Shown here: one piece after another, positions 25,571 through 34,441 of the stretch
How the letters are laid out: the number at the start of each line of letters is the position of its first letter
Position numbering within the stretch: the first letter of the stretch is position 1
Assembly (NCBI RefSeq): GCF_027889715.1
Contig: NZ_JAPJZH010000003.1
Span: 1-64,000 of the forward strand
Source of the DNA: Allohoeflea poritis
Lineage (GTDB): Bacteria > Pseudomonadota > Alphaproteobacteria > Rhizobiales > Rhizobiaceae
Length of the DNA stretch: 64,000 nucleotides
Direction: 5' to 3'
Translations under genes and position numbers: made by a program
Notes under the pieces: model-generated
Told to the model about the DNA's origin: nothing
The model's input: only the letters and a program-made list of their open reading frames with translations
Database searches by the model: none

Positions 25571-25739
25571 GGAAAAACAGGGGTCGTTCCGATTGCCTGG
25601 CATCGGCACCGGGATCTTGCCGCACGTTTTGATTGAGCAGCAGTGCCGACTAACGCGGCTGCGGCAAAACCCCCTTGCCCATCGCTCCACCCCGCGCTAC
25701 CGCTTGCCGGTCAACACGTAGTCACGGAACGCAAACCGA

Positions 25740-26858
25740 ATGGATCATGTCGACTGTATCGTCGCCGGCGCCGGGGTGCTTGGCCTTGCCATTGCCCGCT
25801 CGCTGGCGCTGCGGGGGCGCGATGTGGTTGTCGTCGAAGCCGAGAATATGATCGGCACGCAGACGAGTTCACGCAATTCGGAAGTGATCCATGCTGGCAT
25901 CTACTATGCGGAAGGTTCCCTGAAGGCGCGGTTCTGCGTTGCGGGCAAAAAGGCGCTCTATGCCTATTGCGCAGAGCGCGGCATCCCGCATGAACGCACC
26001 GGCAAGCTGATCGTCGCGACGGATGACGGGCAGCGCGCAACGCTGAACTCGATCCATGAACACGCCATTGCCAACGGGGTGGACGATATTCGCGCGATTT
26101 CACCCGAGGAAGCGATCGATTGCGAGCCGGAGCTCTTCTGCGTCAGCGCGCTGCATTCACCCTCCACCGGCATTGTCGACAGCCACGCGCTGATGCTGTC
26201 GCTGCAGGGCGAGGCCGAGGATGCCGGAACGATGATTGCCTTCAACAGCCGGATCGTCGCGGTGCATCCGCAAGCGGACGGTTTCGTGGTCGATGTCGCG
26301 GGCGACGGGGCCTACACACTCTCCTGCAACACGTTCATCAACGCCGGCGGCCACGGGGCCTGGGCCATCGCCCGGACGATCAACGGCCTCGCACAAGAGC
26401 GCATCCCGCCGCATTATCTTTCCAAGGGCAATTATTACGCACTCAGCGGGCACAAAAGCCCGTTCAGCCAGCTTATCTACCCGGTGCCGGGCGACGGATC
26501 GCTCGGCATCCATTTCACCCGCGATCTGGCCGGCCAGGCGCGTTTCGGTCCGGATGTGCACTGGATGGCAGGCGAAATACTCGACTATACGGTCGTGACC
26601 GGCCAGGAGCAGGCCTTTGCCGAGGCGATCCGGACCTACTGGCCGGGACTGCCGGACAATGCGCTGATGCCGTCCTATTGCGGGATCCGGCCGAAAATGG
26701 TGCCCACCGGCCACGCGCCCGCCGATTTTCTCGTGCAATCGCCGCGCGAAAACGGCATAGCGGGCCTTGTACAGCTTTTCGGCATGGAATCGCCCGCCCT
26801 CACCTCCTGTCTCGTCATCGGCGAGCATGTCGCAGACCTTGCCGGCGAGGAACTTTGA
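25740..26858 (+). CDS. L-2-hydroxyglutarate oxidase-like FAD-dependent oxidoreductase
   Basis: A 372-residue DAO-family flavoprotein. The FAD Rossmann motif is CIVAGAGVLGLAIAR (about residues 6-20), followed by SSRNSEVIHAGIYY, a segment strongly typical of the LhgO/L2HGDH family, and YPVPGDGSLGIHFTRDL later on. Such enzymes oxidise L-2-hydroxyglutarate to 2-oxoglutarate and feed electrons to the respiratory chain or O2. It lies at the right edge of the low-GC island with normal high-GC codon use and precedes kdsA. No strong RBS is visible. Confidence 0.8.
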   Translation: MDHVDCIVAGAGVLGLAIARSLALRGRDVVVVEAENMIGTQTSSRNSEVIHAGIYYAEGSLKARFCVAGKKALYAYCAERGIPHERTGKLIVATDDGQRATLNSIHEHAIANGVDDIRAISPEEAIDCEPELFCVSALHSPSTGIVDSHALMLSLQGEAEDAGTMIAFNSRIVAVHPQADGFVVDVAGDGAYTLSCNTFINAGGHGAWAIARTINGLAQERIPPHYLSKGNYYALSGHKSPFSQLIYPVPGDGSLGIHFTRDLAGQARFGPDVHWMAGEILDYTVVTGQEQAFAEAIRTYWPGLPDNALMPSYCGIRPKMVPTGHAPADFLVQSPRENGIAGLVQLFGMESPALTSCLVIGEHVADLAGEEL

Positions 26859-26992
26859 CGGCGCACGACGTAATGCACATGCCATTTTCTCCAATTGCTT
26901 GAACTGGCGCGATTTATGGAATACGGCACTGTCGTGGACCCGTCGCCGCTTCCGGGAGGCAGATGGGGCTAACGGCACACTGGAGAGTTCGG

Positions 26993-27829
26993 TTGGCGAA
27001 AAGCAGATCCGTGCGGGTCGGACCGGTCACGTTTTCCAATGACGCACCCTTCGCGCTGATCGCGGGACCGTGCGCCATCGAGGGCCGCGATCATGCGATG
27101 AATATCGCCGCGGAACTGGTCGCCATCACCGGCGAGCTGGGCATTCCTCTCGTTTACAAGTCCTCTTTCGACAAGGCCAACCGCTCGTCGGTGTCGGGCG
27201 GCCGGGGCGCCGGCATCAACGAAGGCCTGCAGATTCTTTCCGACGTGCGCGAAAAATTCGGCTGCCCGGTGATCACGGATATCCATGAGCGCCAGCAGGC
27301 GGCGATCGTCGCTGAGGCGGTCGATATCCTGCAGATACCGGCCTATCTTTGCCGCCAGACGGACCTGCTGCTCGCCGCCGGCGAGACCGGCAAGGCCGTC
27401 AATGTCAAAAAGGGCCAGTTCCTGGCGCCCTGGGACATGAAGAACGTGGCGGAAAAGATCGCCGCGACCGGCAATGACAACATTCTTCTGTGCGAGCGTG
27501 GCACCAGCTTCGGCTACAATGCGCTGGTCACCGATTTCCGCGGCCTGCCGACCTTGGCCGAAACGGGCTATCCGGTCGTTTTCGACGCCACCCACTCGGT
27601 GCAGCAGCCGGGCGGCAAAGGCACCTCGTCCGGCGGGCAGCGCGAATTCGCACCGGTGCTGGCAAGGGCGGCGCTGGCCGTCGGCTGCGCGTCCCTCTTC
27701 ATCGAAACCCATGACAATCCGGAAACGGCTCCGTCCGACGGGCCCAACATGATCCCGCTGGATGAAATGAAGGCGCTGCTGGCGCGCCTCAAGGCCTTCG
27801 ATGCGGTCGCAAAGGACCAGGGAAGCTAG
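26993..27829 (+). CDS. kdsA: 3-deoxy-8-phosphooctulonate synthase (Kdo-8-P synthase)
   Basis: KdsA condenses phosphoenolpyruvate with arabinose 5-phosphate to make Kdo 8-phosphate for lipopolysaccharide. A TTG at 26993 with GGAGA about 7 bases upstream gives 278 residues, the usual size; an ATG at 26963 would add 10. Family landmarks are [43 protein letters not shown] and [12 protein letters not shown]. The Cys in [10 protein letters not shown] marks the metal-dependent class of the enzyme, since the E. coli type has Asn at that place. kdsD starts directly after its stop codon. Confidence 0.93.
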   Translation: MAKSRSVRVGPVTFSNDAPFALIAGPCAIEGRDHAMNIAAELVAITGELGIPLVYKSSFDKANRSSVSGGRGAGINEGLQILSDVREKFGCPVITDIHERQQAAIVAEAVDILQIPAYLCRQTDLLLAAGETGKAVNVKKGQFLAPWDMKNVAEKIAATGNDNILLCERGTSFGYNALVTDFRGLPTLAETGYPVVFDATHSVQQPGGKGTSSGGQREFAPVLARAALAVGCASLFIETHDNPETAPSDGPNMIPLDEMKALLARLKAFDAVAKDQGS

Positions 27830-28804
27830 ATGTCTCCGGAACGCAATATACGTGCGGAAATCCTCAAGGCGGCGCAGACATCCGCGAACGGCACCGATGC
27901 CATCGTCAAGGGGCTCGACGGAGAACTCGGCGACGCCGTGCTTGAAGCCATCGAGCTGATTGCCGGCAAGACCGGCCGCCTGATCGTCACCGGCGTCGGC
28001 AAGAGCGGCCATATCGGCGCCAAGGCGGCCGCCACCTTCGCCTCGACGGGAACGCCGGCCCAGTTCGTGCACGCCACCGAGGCGAGCCATGGCGATCTCG
28101 GCATGATCACCGCCGAGGACTGCGTGCTGGCCATCTCGAATTCGGGCGAGACAAGGGAACTGTCCGACGTTCTCTATCATGCGCAGCGCGCCGATATTCC
28201 GCTGATCGCCGTTACCGCAAGGGCCGACAGCACGCTGGCGCAAAATGCGAGCGTTGCGCTTGTCCTGCCCGGCGTCGAGGAAGCCTGCCCGCTGGGTCTC
28301 GCACCGACGACGTCGTCGCTCATGCAGTTGATGGTCTGCGACACGGTCGCCATCGGCCTTCTGGTGCGACGCGGCTTCTCGGAACGCGATTTCCGGCACT
28401 TCCACCCGGGCGGCACGCTCGGCGCCAGCCTGACGCTTGTGCGCGATGCCATGCATGCGGGCGACGCACTGCCGGTGGTGCAGTCGGGCACGCTGCTGAT
28501 CGAAGCCATCGACACCATATCCGCCAAGGGTTTCGGCCTGACCATCGTCGCCGATGCAGGCGGCAAGATGCAGGGCGTCATCACCGATGGCGACCTGCGG
28601 CGCAACGCCCATGTCGATGCGGCAACGACAGTGGTCGACAAGGTCATGACGGTCGGCGGCCTGACCGTCGAGCCGGACATGCTGCTTGCCGCGGCCCTGA
28701 AAATGATCCAGGACCACCAAGTCGGCGCGCTGGTCGTTGAGGAAGACGGCCAGGCCGTCGGCGTTATCCACGTTCTCGACATGCTGCGCATCGGCGCTGC
28801 CTGA
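27830..28804 (+). CDS. kdsD: D-arabinose 5-phosphate isomerase
   Basis: The 324-residue protein has a sugar-isomerase (SIS) domain (about residues 35-175, with GVGKSGHIGAKAA and ISNSGETREL) and two CBS domains (about 205-324). This is the KdsD/KpsF arrangement. It converts ribulose 5-phosphate to arabinose 5-phosphate, the substrate of KdsA, and the gene starts immediately after the kdsA stop, so the two should be made together. The HPGGTLGA motif after the SIS domain is also typical. Confidence 0.94.
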   Translation: MSPERNIRAEILKAAQTSANGTDAIVKGLDGELGDAVLEAIELIAGKTGRLIVTGVGKSGHIGAKAAATFASTGTPAQFVHATEASHGDLGMITAEDCVLAISNSGETRELSDVLYHAQRADIPLIAVTARADSTLAQNASVALVLPGVEEACPLGLAPTTSSLMQLMVCDTVAIGLLVRRGFSERDFRHFHPGGTLGASLTLVRDAMHAGDALPVVQSGTLLIEAIDTISAKGFGLTIVADAGGKMQGVITDGDLRRNAHVDAATTVVDKVMTVGGLTVEPDMLLAAALKMIQDHQVGALVVEEDGQAVGVIHVLDMLRIGAA

Positions 28805-28834
28805 CCGGATCGGCGCAAGGCGGATTTTTAACCC

Positions 28835-29743
28835 ATGGCCTCACCGAAATTCGAGACGGAATTCGACCCGGCGCACGGTTTAGCCGTCCCGGTCGCGCCC
28901 GGCATCCAGAGGGTCACGGCGCCGAATGCCGGTCCCCTCACCTTTCACGGCACCAACAGCTACATTGTCGGCAATGACAGTGTCGCGGTGATCGACCCGG
29001 GCCCGGAAATCGAGAGCCACTATCAGGCGCTGAAATCGGCGCTGGATGGCCGCAAGGTTTCCCACATCATGGTCAGCCATACGCACAAGGACCACTCGCC
29101 CCTGGCACGGCGGCTTGCGACGGACACCGGCGCGACCATCATAGCGGAAGGAAAGCACCGGCCGGCCAGACCGCTTTACACCGGCGAAATCAACCCGTTA
29201 CAGGAAAGTTCCGATACGGACTTCGAACCGGATATCGCGGCCTCCGACGGCCAGATAATCGAGGGCGACGGCTGGTCGCTGAGAATGATCAAGACGCCCG
29301 GGCACGCGGCGAACCATGCGGCCTTTGCACTCGAGGGCAGCGGCATCGTCTTTTCCGCCGACCATGTGATGGTCTGGGCGACCTCGATCGTGGCGCCGCC
29401 CGACGGCTCGATGAGCGACTATATGGCCTCGCTCGACAAGATGCTCGAGCGGGACGACCGGCTCTACCTGCCGGGCCATGGCGGGCCGGTGACCGATCCG
29501 GCGAAGTTCGTGCGGGCCCTGCGCACGCACCGCAAGATGCGCGAGGCGGCCGTGCTCGACCGCCTGCAGAAGGGCGACCGGAAGATCGCCGACATGGTCG
29601 AGGTGATTTACCGGGACACCGACCCGCGCCTGCACAAGGCGGCGGCCCTGTCGTTGCTCGCGCATCTGGAAGACCTTGTCGGGCGCGGCGATGTCGAAAC
29701 CGACGGCGCACCGTCCATAGACGGCGTTTACAGGCTGAAATAG
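28835..29743 (+). CDS. Metallo-beta-lactamase-fold hydrolase
   Basis: A 302-residue MBL-fold protein. The zinc-binding signature appears as SHTHKDHSPLAR (HxHxDH near residues 87-92). Further ligand-bearing segments are KTPGHAANHAAF, SADHVMVW and LPGHGGPV. The C-terminal part (about 225-295) resembles the winged-helix tail of LACTB2-like proteins. The family includes thioesterases, glyoxalase II-like enzymes and nucleases, so the substrate is open. It lies 30 bp downstream of kdsD on the same strand and could be co-transcribed. Confidence 0.85.
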   Translation: MASPKFETEFDPAHGLAVPVAPGIQRVTAPNAGPLTFHGTNSYIVGNDSVAVIDPGPEIESHYQALKSALDGRKVSHIMVSHTHKDHSPLARRLATDTGATIIAEGKHRPARPLYTGEINPLQESSDTDFEPDIAASDGQIIEGDGWSLRMIKTPGHAANHAAFALEGSGIVFSADHVMVWATSIVAPPDGSMSDYMASLDKMLERDDRLYLPGHGGPVTDPAKFVRALRTHRKMREAAVLDRLQKGDRKIADMVEVIYRDTDPRLHKAAALSLLAHLEDLVGRGDVETDGAPSIDGVYRLK

Positions 29744-29744
29744 C

Positions 29745-30689
29745 TCAGCGCACCGAAATGCCGACGAGTTCGGTGTCCAGCGCGCGCAAAAACCCGGCAA
29801 TGATCTGGGCGTTGGTGCCGAGATCGTGCGGGCCGAAGCGCGACTGAGAACGCATGTCGACGAATGTCGTCTCCGCCTCTTCGCTCAGGCGAATGCTGAC
29901 ATCGGAGGTGAAGCCGAAGATCGGCGTGCGCGTCTCGCCCTGAATGACAATCTGTGCCTGTTTCAGGATCACGGGCTCTGCGGCGGCGGCCGGATCGTCG
30001 TCGGAGATCAGTTCCGAAAGCCCGATCACACTGTCATCGTCCGGCTCCTCCGCCGGCGCCTCGACTTCGCCGATGGCCTCCGGCGCACCGGCGGCCGGCT
30101 CGCGCGCTGTCGGGACCGGGGCCTCCTCGGGCTCGGGCAGCTTTGTCACGGAAATCCTGATGCCCTCGTTCTCGGCAACGAGGCGGACCGCTTCGAGGAC
30201 ACGGTCGAGGGCGCCCTCGTAGCGCCGGCCGGTGACCTGAGGATAGGCCTTCTCCTGGCCCGCATAGGGCGGGACCTGCAGAAACGGGACGTGCGGAAAC
30301 CATTCCGGGCCATGGGCGACCGGCTCCAGGAAGACAGGCACATCGGACGTGTTGGTGGAGATATCGTAGAGCGGCGGCAGCGTGGCGGCCCGAAACCCGG
30401 CTATGCCGGCCGGTATCAGGACAAGCAACGCGTAGAGGCTGCCCTTGGCAGAGGCGCGGCCGCCCTCCGCACCGACCATCCACAGCCGCAGGATGCCGTA
30501 GGCCGCCATCAGGAAGGCAAGCAGCGCCAGGCCGGCGCAGATGGTGAAGAGGACCACGAAAATCTCCGTTTCCATGATGCCGAAACGATGCAGGCCGGCC
30601 GAAATGGCAAACAGCACAAGCGCGAAAAGGCCCAGCCGGTGCGACCAGAAGGCAGTATGGCAGACCGGGCGTTCGTAACGGATCTTCAT
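29745..30689 (-). CDS. DUF1499 domain-containing membrane protein
   Basis: The ATG at 30689 gives 314 residues. Three N-terminal membrane helices occupy roughly residues 15-105, and the DUF1499 domain follows (LPPLYDISTNTSDVPVF near the start, TFVDMRSQSRFGPHDLGTNA near the end). An acidic, Pro/Glu/Ala-rich insert (about residues 185-240) splits the domain. DUF1499 proteins have no established function. It is convergent with the MBL gene, with only one base between the stop codons. Confidence 0.82.
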   Translation of the reverse strand: MKIRYERPVCHTAFWSHRLGLFALVLFAISAGLHRFGIMETEIFVVLFTICAGLALLAFLMAAYGILRLWMVGAEGGRASAKGSLYALLVLIPAGIAGFRAATLPPLYDISTNTSDVPVFLEPVAHGPEWFPHVPFLQVPPYAGQEKAYPQVTGRRYEGALDRVLEAVRLVAENEGIRISVTKLPEPEEAPVPTAREPAAGAPEAIGEVEAPAEEPDDDSVIGLSELISDDDPAAAAEPVILKQAQIVIQGETRTPIFGFTSDVSIRLSEEAETTFVDMRSQSRFGPHDLGTNAQIIAGFLRALDTELVGISVR

Positions 30690-30860
30690 TGGCGGACAGA
30701 TTCGGTGCGCATTTGCCCCAAGCAATAGCGCAAGTCCCAATTTATCGGAATAGCGGCGAGCGCAACAAAATGGACCGGCAGGCGCCGAAATATTGCCGGA
30801 TGTTCCGATTGGGCGTAAGGATTCGTCCTAGACGAGCAACCTCCCGACAGGACGACGCCC

Positions 30861-32243
30861 ATGCCACCGCTCAGCAATGTGCAACAACGCGACATCGATT
30901 CCGTTTTTCATCCCTATACGCCGCTTCACAAGCTGAGCGAGACCGGCACGCTGGTCATCGACCATGGCAAGGGCGTCTTTATCTACGACACGCAGGGCAA
31001 TGAATATATCGAGGGCATGTCCGGCCTGTGGTGCGCCGGCCTCGGCTTCGGCGACGAGGAGTTGATCGACGCGGCAACCGAACAGCTTCGCGCCCTGCCC
31101 TATTATCATCTCTTTGCCGCCCGGGGCACGGAACCGGCGATCGAGCTTGCCGAGAAACTGAAGGAACTGGCGCCGGTGCCGATCTCGAAAGTGTTCTACA
31201 CCTCGTCCGGTTCGGAGGCGAACGACACGCAGGTCAAGCTTGCATGGTACTACAACAACGCCCTCGGCCGGCCGGAGAAAAAGAAGATCATCTCCCGCCA
31301 GAAGGCCTATCACGGGGTGACCATCATGGCCGCCTCGTTGACCGGCCTCGGCCCCAATCACAAGGGCTTCGACCTGCCCGTCGACGGTGTCCTGCATGCC
31401 GAGTGCCCGCATTTCTACCGCAATGGCCTGGAAGGCGAAACGGAAGAGGAATTCACAGCCCGCATGGCAAATTCCCTGCGCGCGCTGATCGAGCGCGAGG
31501 GGCCGGAGACGATTGCCGCGATGATCGCCGAGCCCGTGATGGGCGCCGGCGGCGTCATCGTGCCGCCGAAGGGTTATTTCCCGGCAATCAAGCCGATCCT
31601 CGACGAACACGACATCATGCTGATCGACGACGAGGTCATCAACGGCTTCTGCCGCACCGGCAACTGGTGGGGCGCAGAAACGCATGACATGGTGCCGACG
31701 ACCATGTCCGTCGCCAAGCAGCTGACATCAGCCTATGCGCCGCTCGGCGCGGTGATGGTGCCGGACGATATCTACCAGGCCTTCGTGGACTACACGTCGC
31801 GCCTCGGCACGTTCGGCCACGGCTTCACCTATGGCGGCCATCCGCTGGGCTGCGCGCTCGGCGTCAAGGCGATCGAAATCTATCAGAAGCGCGACATTCT
31901 GAGCCATGTGCGCGCGCTCGCACCGTTGTTCGAGCGGCGACTCACCGGGCTCACCGAACACCCGCTGGTCGGCGAAGCACGCTTCTCCGGCCTTGTCGGC
32001 GGTCTGGAACTGGTGGCCGACAAGGCGACCAAACGCGCCTTCGACCCGTCCCACGGCGTCGGCGCGAAAGTCTCGTCGCTGATCGAAAAGCGCGGCGCGA
32101 TCCTGCGCCCGCTTGGCGATACCATCGCCATGTGCCCGCCGATGATCATCAAGGAGGACGAACTCAACGCCCTGTTCGACCGTCTGGAGGGCGCACTGGA
32201 CGAGGCGGAGGGCTGGGTGGAGAAGGAAGGCCTGCGGGGGTGA
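30861..32243 (+). CDS. Class III (omega) aminotransferase
   Basis: A 460-residue PLP-dependent fold-type I aminotransferase of class III. The Schiff-base lysine is in SVAKQLTSAYAPLG, the PLP phosphate-binding turn in YTSSGSEANDTQVK, and the cofactor-contacting Asp in LIDDEVINGFCRTG. Subfamily members use beta-alanine, putrescine-type amines or taurine-like amines with pyruvate, and the substrate cannot be chosen from sequence alone. The start at 30861 has GACAGGA about 10 bases upstream. It stands alone between the DUF1499 gene and the cyclase gene. Confidence 0.87.
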   Translation: MPPLSNVQQRDIDSVFHPYTPLHKLSETGTLVIDHGKGVFIYDTQGNEYIEGMSGLWCAGLGFGDEELIDAATEQLRALPYYHLFAARGTEPAIELAEKLKELAPVPISKVFYTSSGSEANDTQVKLAWYYNNALGRPEKKKIISRQKAYHGVTIMAASLTGLGPNHKGFDLPVDGVLHAECPHFYRNGLEGETEEEFTARMANSLRALIEREGPETIAAMIAEPVMGAGGVIVPPKGYFPAIKPILDEHDIMLIDDEVINGFCRTGNWWGAETHDMVPTTMSVAKQLTSAYAPLGAVMVPDDIYQAFVDYTSRLGTFGHGFTYGGHPLGCALGVKAIEIYQKRDILSHVRALAPLFERRLTGLTEHPLVGEARFSGLVGGLELVADKATKRAFDPSHGVGAKVSSLIEKRGAILRPLGDTIAMCPPMIIKEDELNALFDRLEGALDEAEGWVEKEGLRG

Positions 32244-32331
32244 ATTTGTAACGTTCCCGATCCGTAATCCCGGCAGCAAAGCGCCTTCAGGCTGTTTCGA
32301 ATGCGCGATTGACCGAGGACATTGAACCCTT

Positions 32332-33648
32332 ATGGAGCAGGCAGTGCAAGCAACGGCGTCAATCGAAGAGAACCCGCAAGACCCGGCGCCGCGAAGCTAT
32401 CCAAAGATGGTCGAGCTTCTGCGAAGGGGCCGGTGGACATCTTCGGAAATCGGCCCTCTTTCGGCAGCCGAGGTCGAAGCGTGGCTGCTTGACGCGGCCA
32501 TGGACGAAGATGACTTCCTGCTTCTTTACCAGGGGTTCCTTTGGCGGCTTGTGGCGGCAGGGATCCCGATTGTCAGGGCAAGCCTTCACGTCGGCACGCT
32601 GCACCCCCAGCTTTACGGCTACGCCTGGAACTGGAACAGCGACGACGGCCTTTGCGATGAGGTCAAGGTCGATGAATCGGTGCTCTCGACCGATGCCTAC
32701 CGAAAGAACCCGCTGTTTCGTGTGGTTGAAGGCGGCGAACACATCCGGGTCATGACCGAAACGCTCGATGGAACCGAGAGCGGCCTGTTGAAGGAGCTGA
32801 AGGAGATCGGGATCACCGAATATATGGCCCTGCCCCTGAAAGCGCACGGCAAGTTCCACAACGCGGCAACGCTGGCGACACGTGCGGATGGGGGGTTCAC
32901 CGCCGGACAATTCGATCAAATCGAGCGCCTTCTGCATGTGTTCGCATTGCATGTCGACCGTCACATCGCTGCGAATATTGCTGAAAACATCGTCACCACC
33001 TATCTCGGCGCCGAAGCCGGCGGCCAGGTCCTGAGCGGCTCGATCAAGCGCGGCGCGGGCAAGGCGATCGACGCGGTCATCTGGGCATCGGACCTGCGCG
33101 GCTTCACCGAGCTTGCCGACACGCTCGACGAGCGGGCACTGACGGAGGTTCTGAACGCCTATTTCGAGCAGGTCGCCGGGGCCGTCATCGACCATGGCGG
33201 CGAAGTTCTGAAATTCATCGGCGATGGTCTTCTTGCGGTATTTCCCTTCGATGCATTTGCAACGCATCAGCACGCGGCGGACGCTGCCGTGCAGGCCGCC
33301 GAAGCGGCGCTTGCGACCTTGGAACGGCTGAACACCGATGCCGAGGCGCTTCCCGATGTGGCCGGTTGGCGGCCCTTGCGGACCGGCATCGCCCTTCACC
33401 GCGGCGAAGTCTTTTTCGGCAATGTCGGGGCGCCGGCGCGACTGGACTTCACAGTCATCGGAATGGCGGTCAATGCGGCCAGCCGCGTCGAGGGGCTTTG
33501 CAAATCGACGGGTCATCCCCTGCTTGTCACCGCAGCGGTGTGCGCATTGTCCTCCAGAGACTTCGATTCCCTGGGAGAATTCCAACTGAAGGGTCTGGAC
33601 GAGCCGGTTTCGGTTTTTGCGCTGCGCGACGCGCCGCAGGGCGGCTGA
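32332..33648 (+). CDS. Class III adenylate/guanylate cyclase
   Basis: A 438-residue soluble protein. The N-terminal half (about 30-215) looks like a sensory domain with segments reminiscent of GAF/adenylate-cyclase regulatory regions. The catalytic cyclase homology domain covers about 240-430. The metal-binding aspartates are in WASDLRGFTEL and FIGDGLLAVF, and the transition-state region is near TVIGMAVNAASRVE. It should make cAMP (or cGMP) from the nucleoside triphosphate. Rhizobiales carry many such paralogues. The signal sensed is unknown. Confidence 0.88.
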   Translation: MEQAVQATASIEENPQDPAPRSYPKMVELLRRGRWTSSEIGPLSAAEVEAWLLDAAMDEDDFLLLYQGFLWRLVAAGIPIVRASLHVGTLHPQLYGYAWNWNSDDGLCDEVKVDESVLSTDAYRKNPLFRVVEGGEHIRVMTETLDGTESGLLKELKEIGITEYMALPLKAHGKFHNAATLATRADGGFTAGQFDQIERLLHVFALHVDRHIAANIAENIVTTYLGAEAGGQVLSGSIKRGAGKAIDAVIWASDLRGFTELADTLDERALTEVLNAYFEQVAGAVIDHGGEVLKFIGDGLLAVFPFDAFATHQHAADAAVQAAEAALATLERLNTDAEALPDVAGWRPLRTGIALHRGEVFFGNVGAPARLDFTVIGMAVNAASRVEGLCKSTGHPLLVTAAVCALSSRDFDSLGEFQLKGLDEPVSVFALRDAPQGG

Positions 33649-33693
33649 AAACAACACCAAGGCCGTGAACCCGCCTCCAAATCTGCGGCAGTC

Positions 33694-33722
33694 TTGCGAA
33701 TCAAATAAGTGTGTGCTTATAT
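33694..33722 (+). promoter_or_regulatory. arsR-type operator inside a promoter that predicts a leaderless transcript
   Basis: The -35 TTGCGA (33694-33699), 17-bp spacer and -10 TTATAT (33717-33722) form a good promoter. Inside it lies the inverted repeat ATAAG-TGTGTG-CTTAT (33705-33720), the common shape of ArsR-family operators. The start codon at 33729 falls about where transcription should begin, so the mRNA probably has no leader. Confidence 0.6.
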
Positions 33723-33728
33723 GTTGTC

Positions 33729-34043
33729 ATGATCGAGAACGACCTCTTCAAAGCGCTTGCCGATCCGACCCGCAGGACAATCTTCGAGAAGCTGGCTCAT
33801 GGCAGCATGAATGCCAGCGACCTGCGCCAAGGCATGACGATCAGCCAGCCGGCAATGTCCCAGCACCTTGCCGTGCTGCGCAAGGCAAGGCTGGTGCGCG
33901 AGGAGCGCCAGGGCCGCTTCGTCAACTACCAGGTCGACCCGGAAGGGCTGGCGCTGATCGCCGGATGGCTTGCCAAATACCGCGCCTACTGGCCGGCGCG
34001 CATTGATGCACTCAAGGACCTTTTGAAGGACATGGACCAATGA
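33729..34043 (+). CDS. ArsR-family transcriptional regulator
   Basis: The ATG at 33729 gives 104 residues (MIENDLFKALADPTRRTIFEKL). It is a winged helix regulator with its recognition helix near ISQPAMSQHLAVLRKARLV and the wing near REERQGRFVNYQ. The metal-binding ELCVCDL box of metal sensors is absent, so this is the non-metal ArsR type usually paired with an SRPBCC/AHSA1 protein. That partner overlaps it by 4 bases. An inverted-repeat operator sits in its own promoter, so it should be autoregulated. Confidence 0.9.
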   Translation: MIENDLFKALADPTRRTIFEKLAHGSMNASDLRQGMTISQPAMSQHLAVLRKARLVREERQGRFVNYQVDPEGLALIAGWLAKYRAYWPARIDALKDLLKDMDQ

Positions 34044-34399
34044 ACGATCCGGAAAGCGAAGAAAAGGCGAAGGGGCTGGTCTTCAGCTACACACTCGATG
34101 CGCCGCCGGAAAAGGTCTGGCGCGCGATCACCATACCCGAGTACCGCGAGAAATGGCTGCCCGGCAAAGACGTGGCGGATGCCGAGCCGGACATTTCCGA
34201 GCCCGACGGGGAAATCCGTTTCCATATGCGCGAGCATGAGCCGCCCTTTCTGAAAAGCGCGGTGACGTTTCGGGTCAGACCCCACCGGAATGGCGGCACG
34301 ATCTTGCGCATCATTCACGAACTGACAGGCGCTCGGGCGGGCAGGTCAATACCGCAGGCCGCCAACAGCAACGGGCCGTCTCTCATGCTTGCCGCCTGA
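34040..34399 (+). CDS. SRPBCC (AHSA1-like) domain protein
   Basis: The 119-residue product starts in the arsR stop (ATGA). It has the START-like SRPBCC fold: FSYTLDAPPEKVWRAITIPEYREKWL near the start and RVRPHRNGGTILRIIHEL at the last strands. It is shorter than typical AHSA1 proteins (about 140-160 residues) and ends in a tail (AANSNGPSLMLAA) of a kind seen in rhizobial homologues. Such proteins bind hydrophobic ligands, and their coupling to ArsR regulators is widespread. The ligand is unknown. Confidence 0.8.
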   Translation: MNDPESEEKAKGLVFSYTLDAPPEKVWRAITIPEYREKWLPGKDVADAEPDISEPDGEIRFHMREHEPPFLKSAVTFRVRPHRNGGTILRIIHELTGARAGRSIPQAANSNGPSLMLAA

Positions 34400-34441
34400 A
34401 CACAGGCACCAGACAAAATCGAAACTTCAAGGAGTTCGCCG

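Larger units (their letters stand above)
22755..25739. other. Lower-GC accessory island
   Basis: Base composition and codon use shift abruptly after the amine operon and return to the high-GC pattern at 25740. The coding genes here use many A/T-ending codons. The segment contains two membrane-protein genes, short coding-like and methyltransferase remnants, and no housekeeping gene. No integrase, tRNA or clear terminal repeat is visible, so the mode of entry is unknown. Confidence 0.6.
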
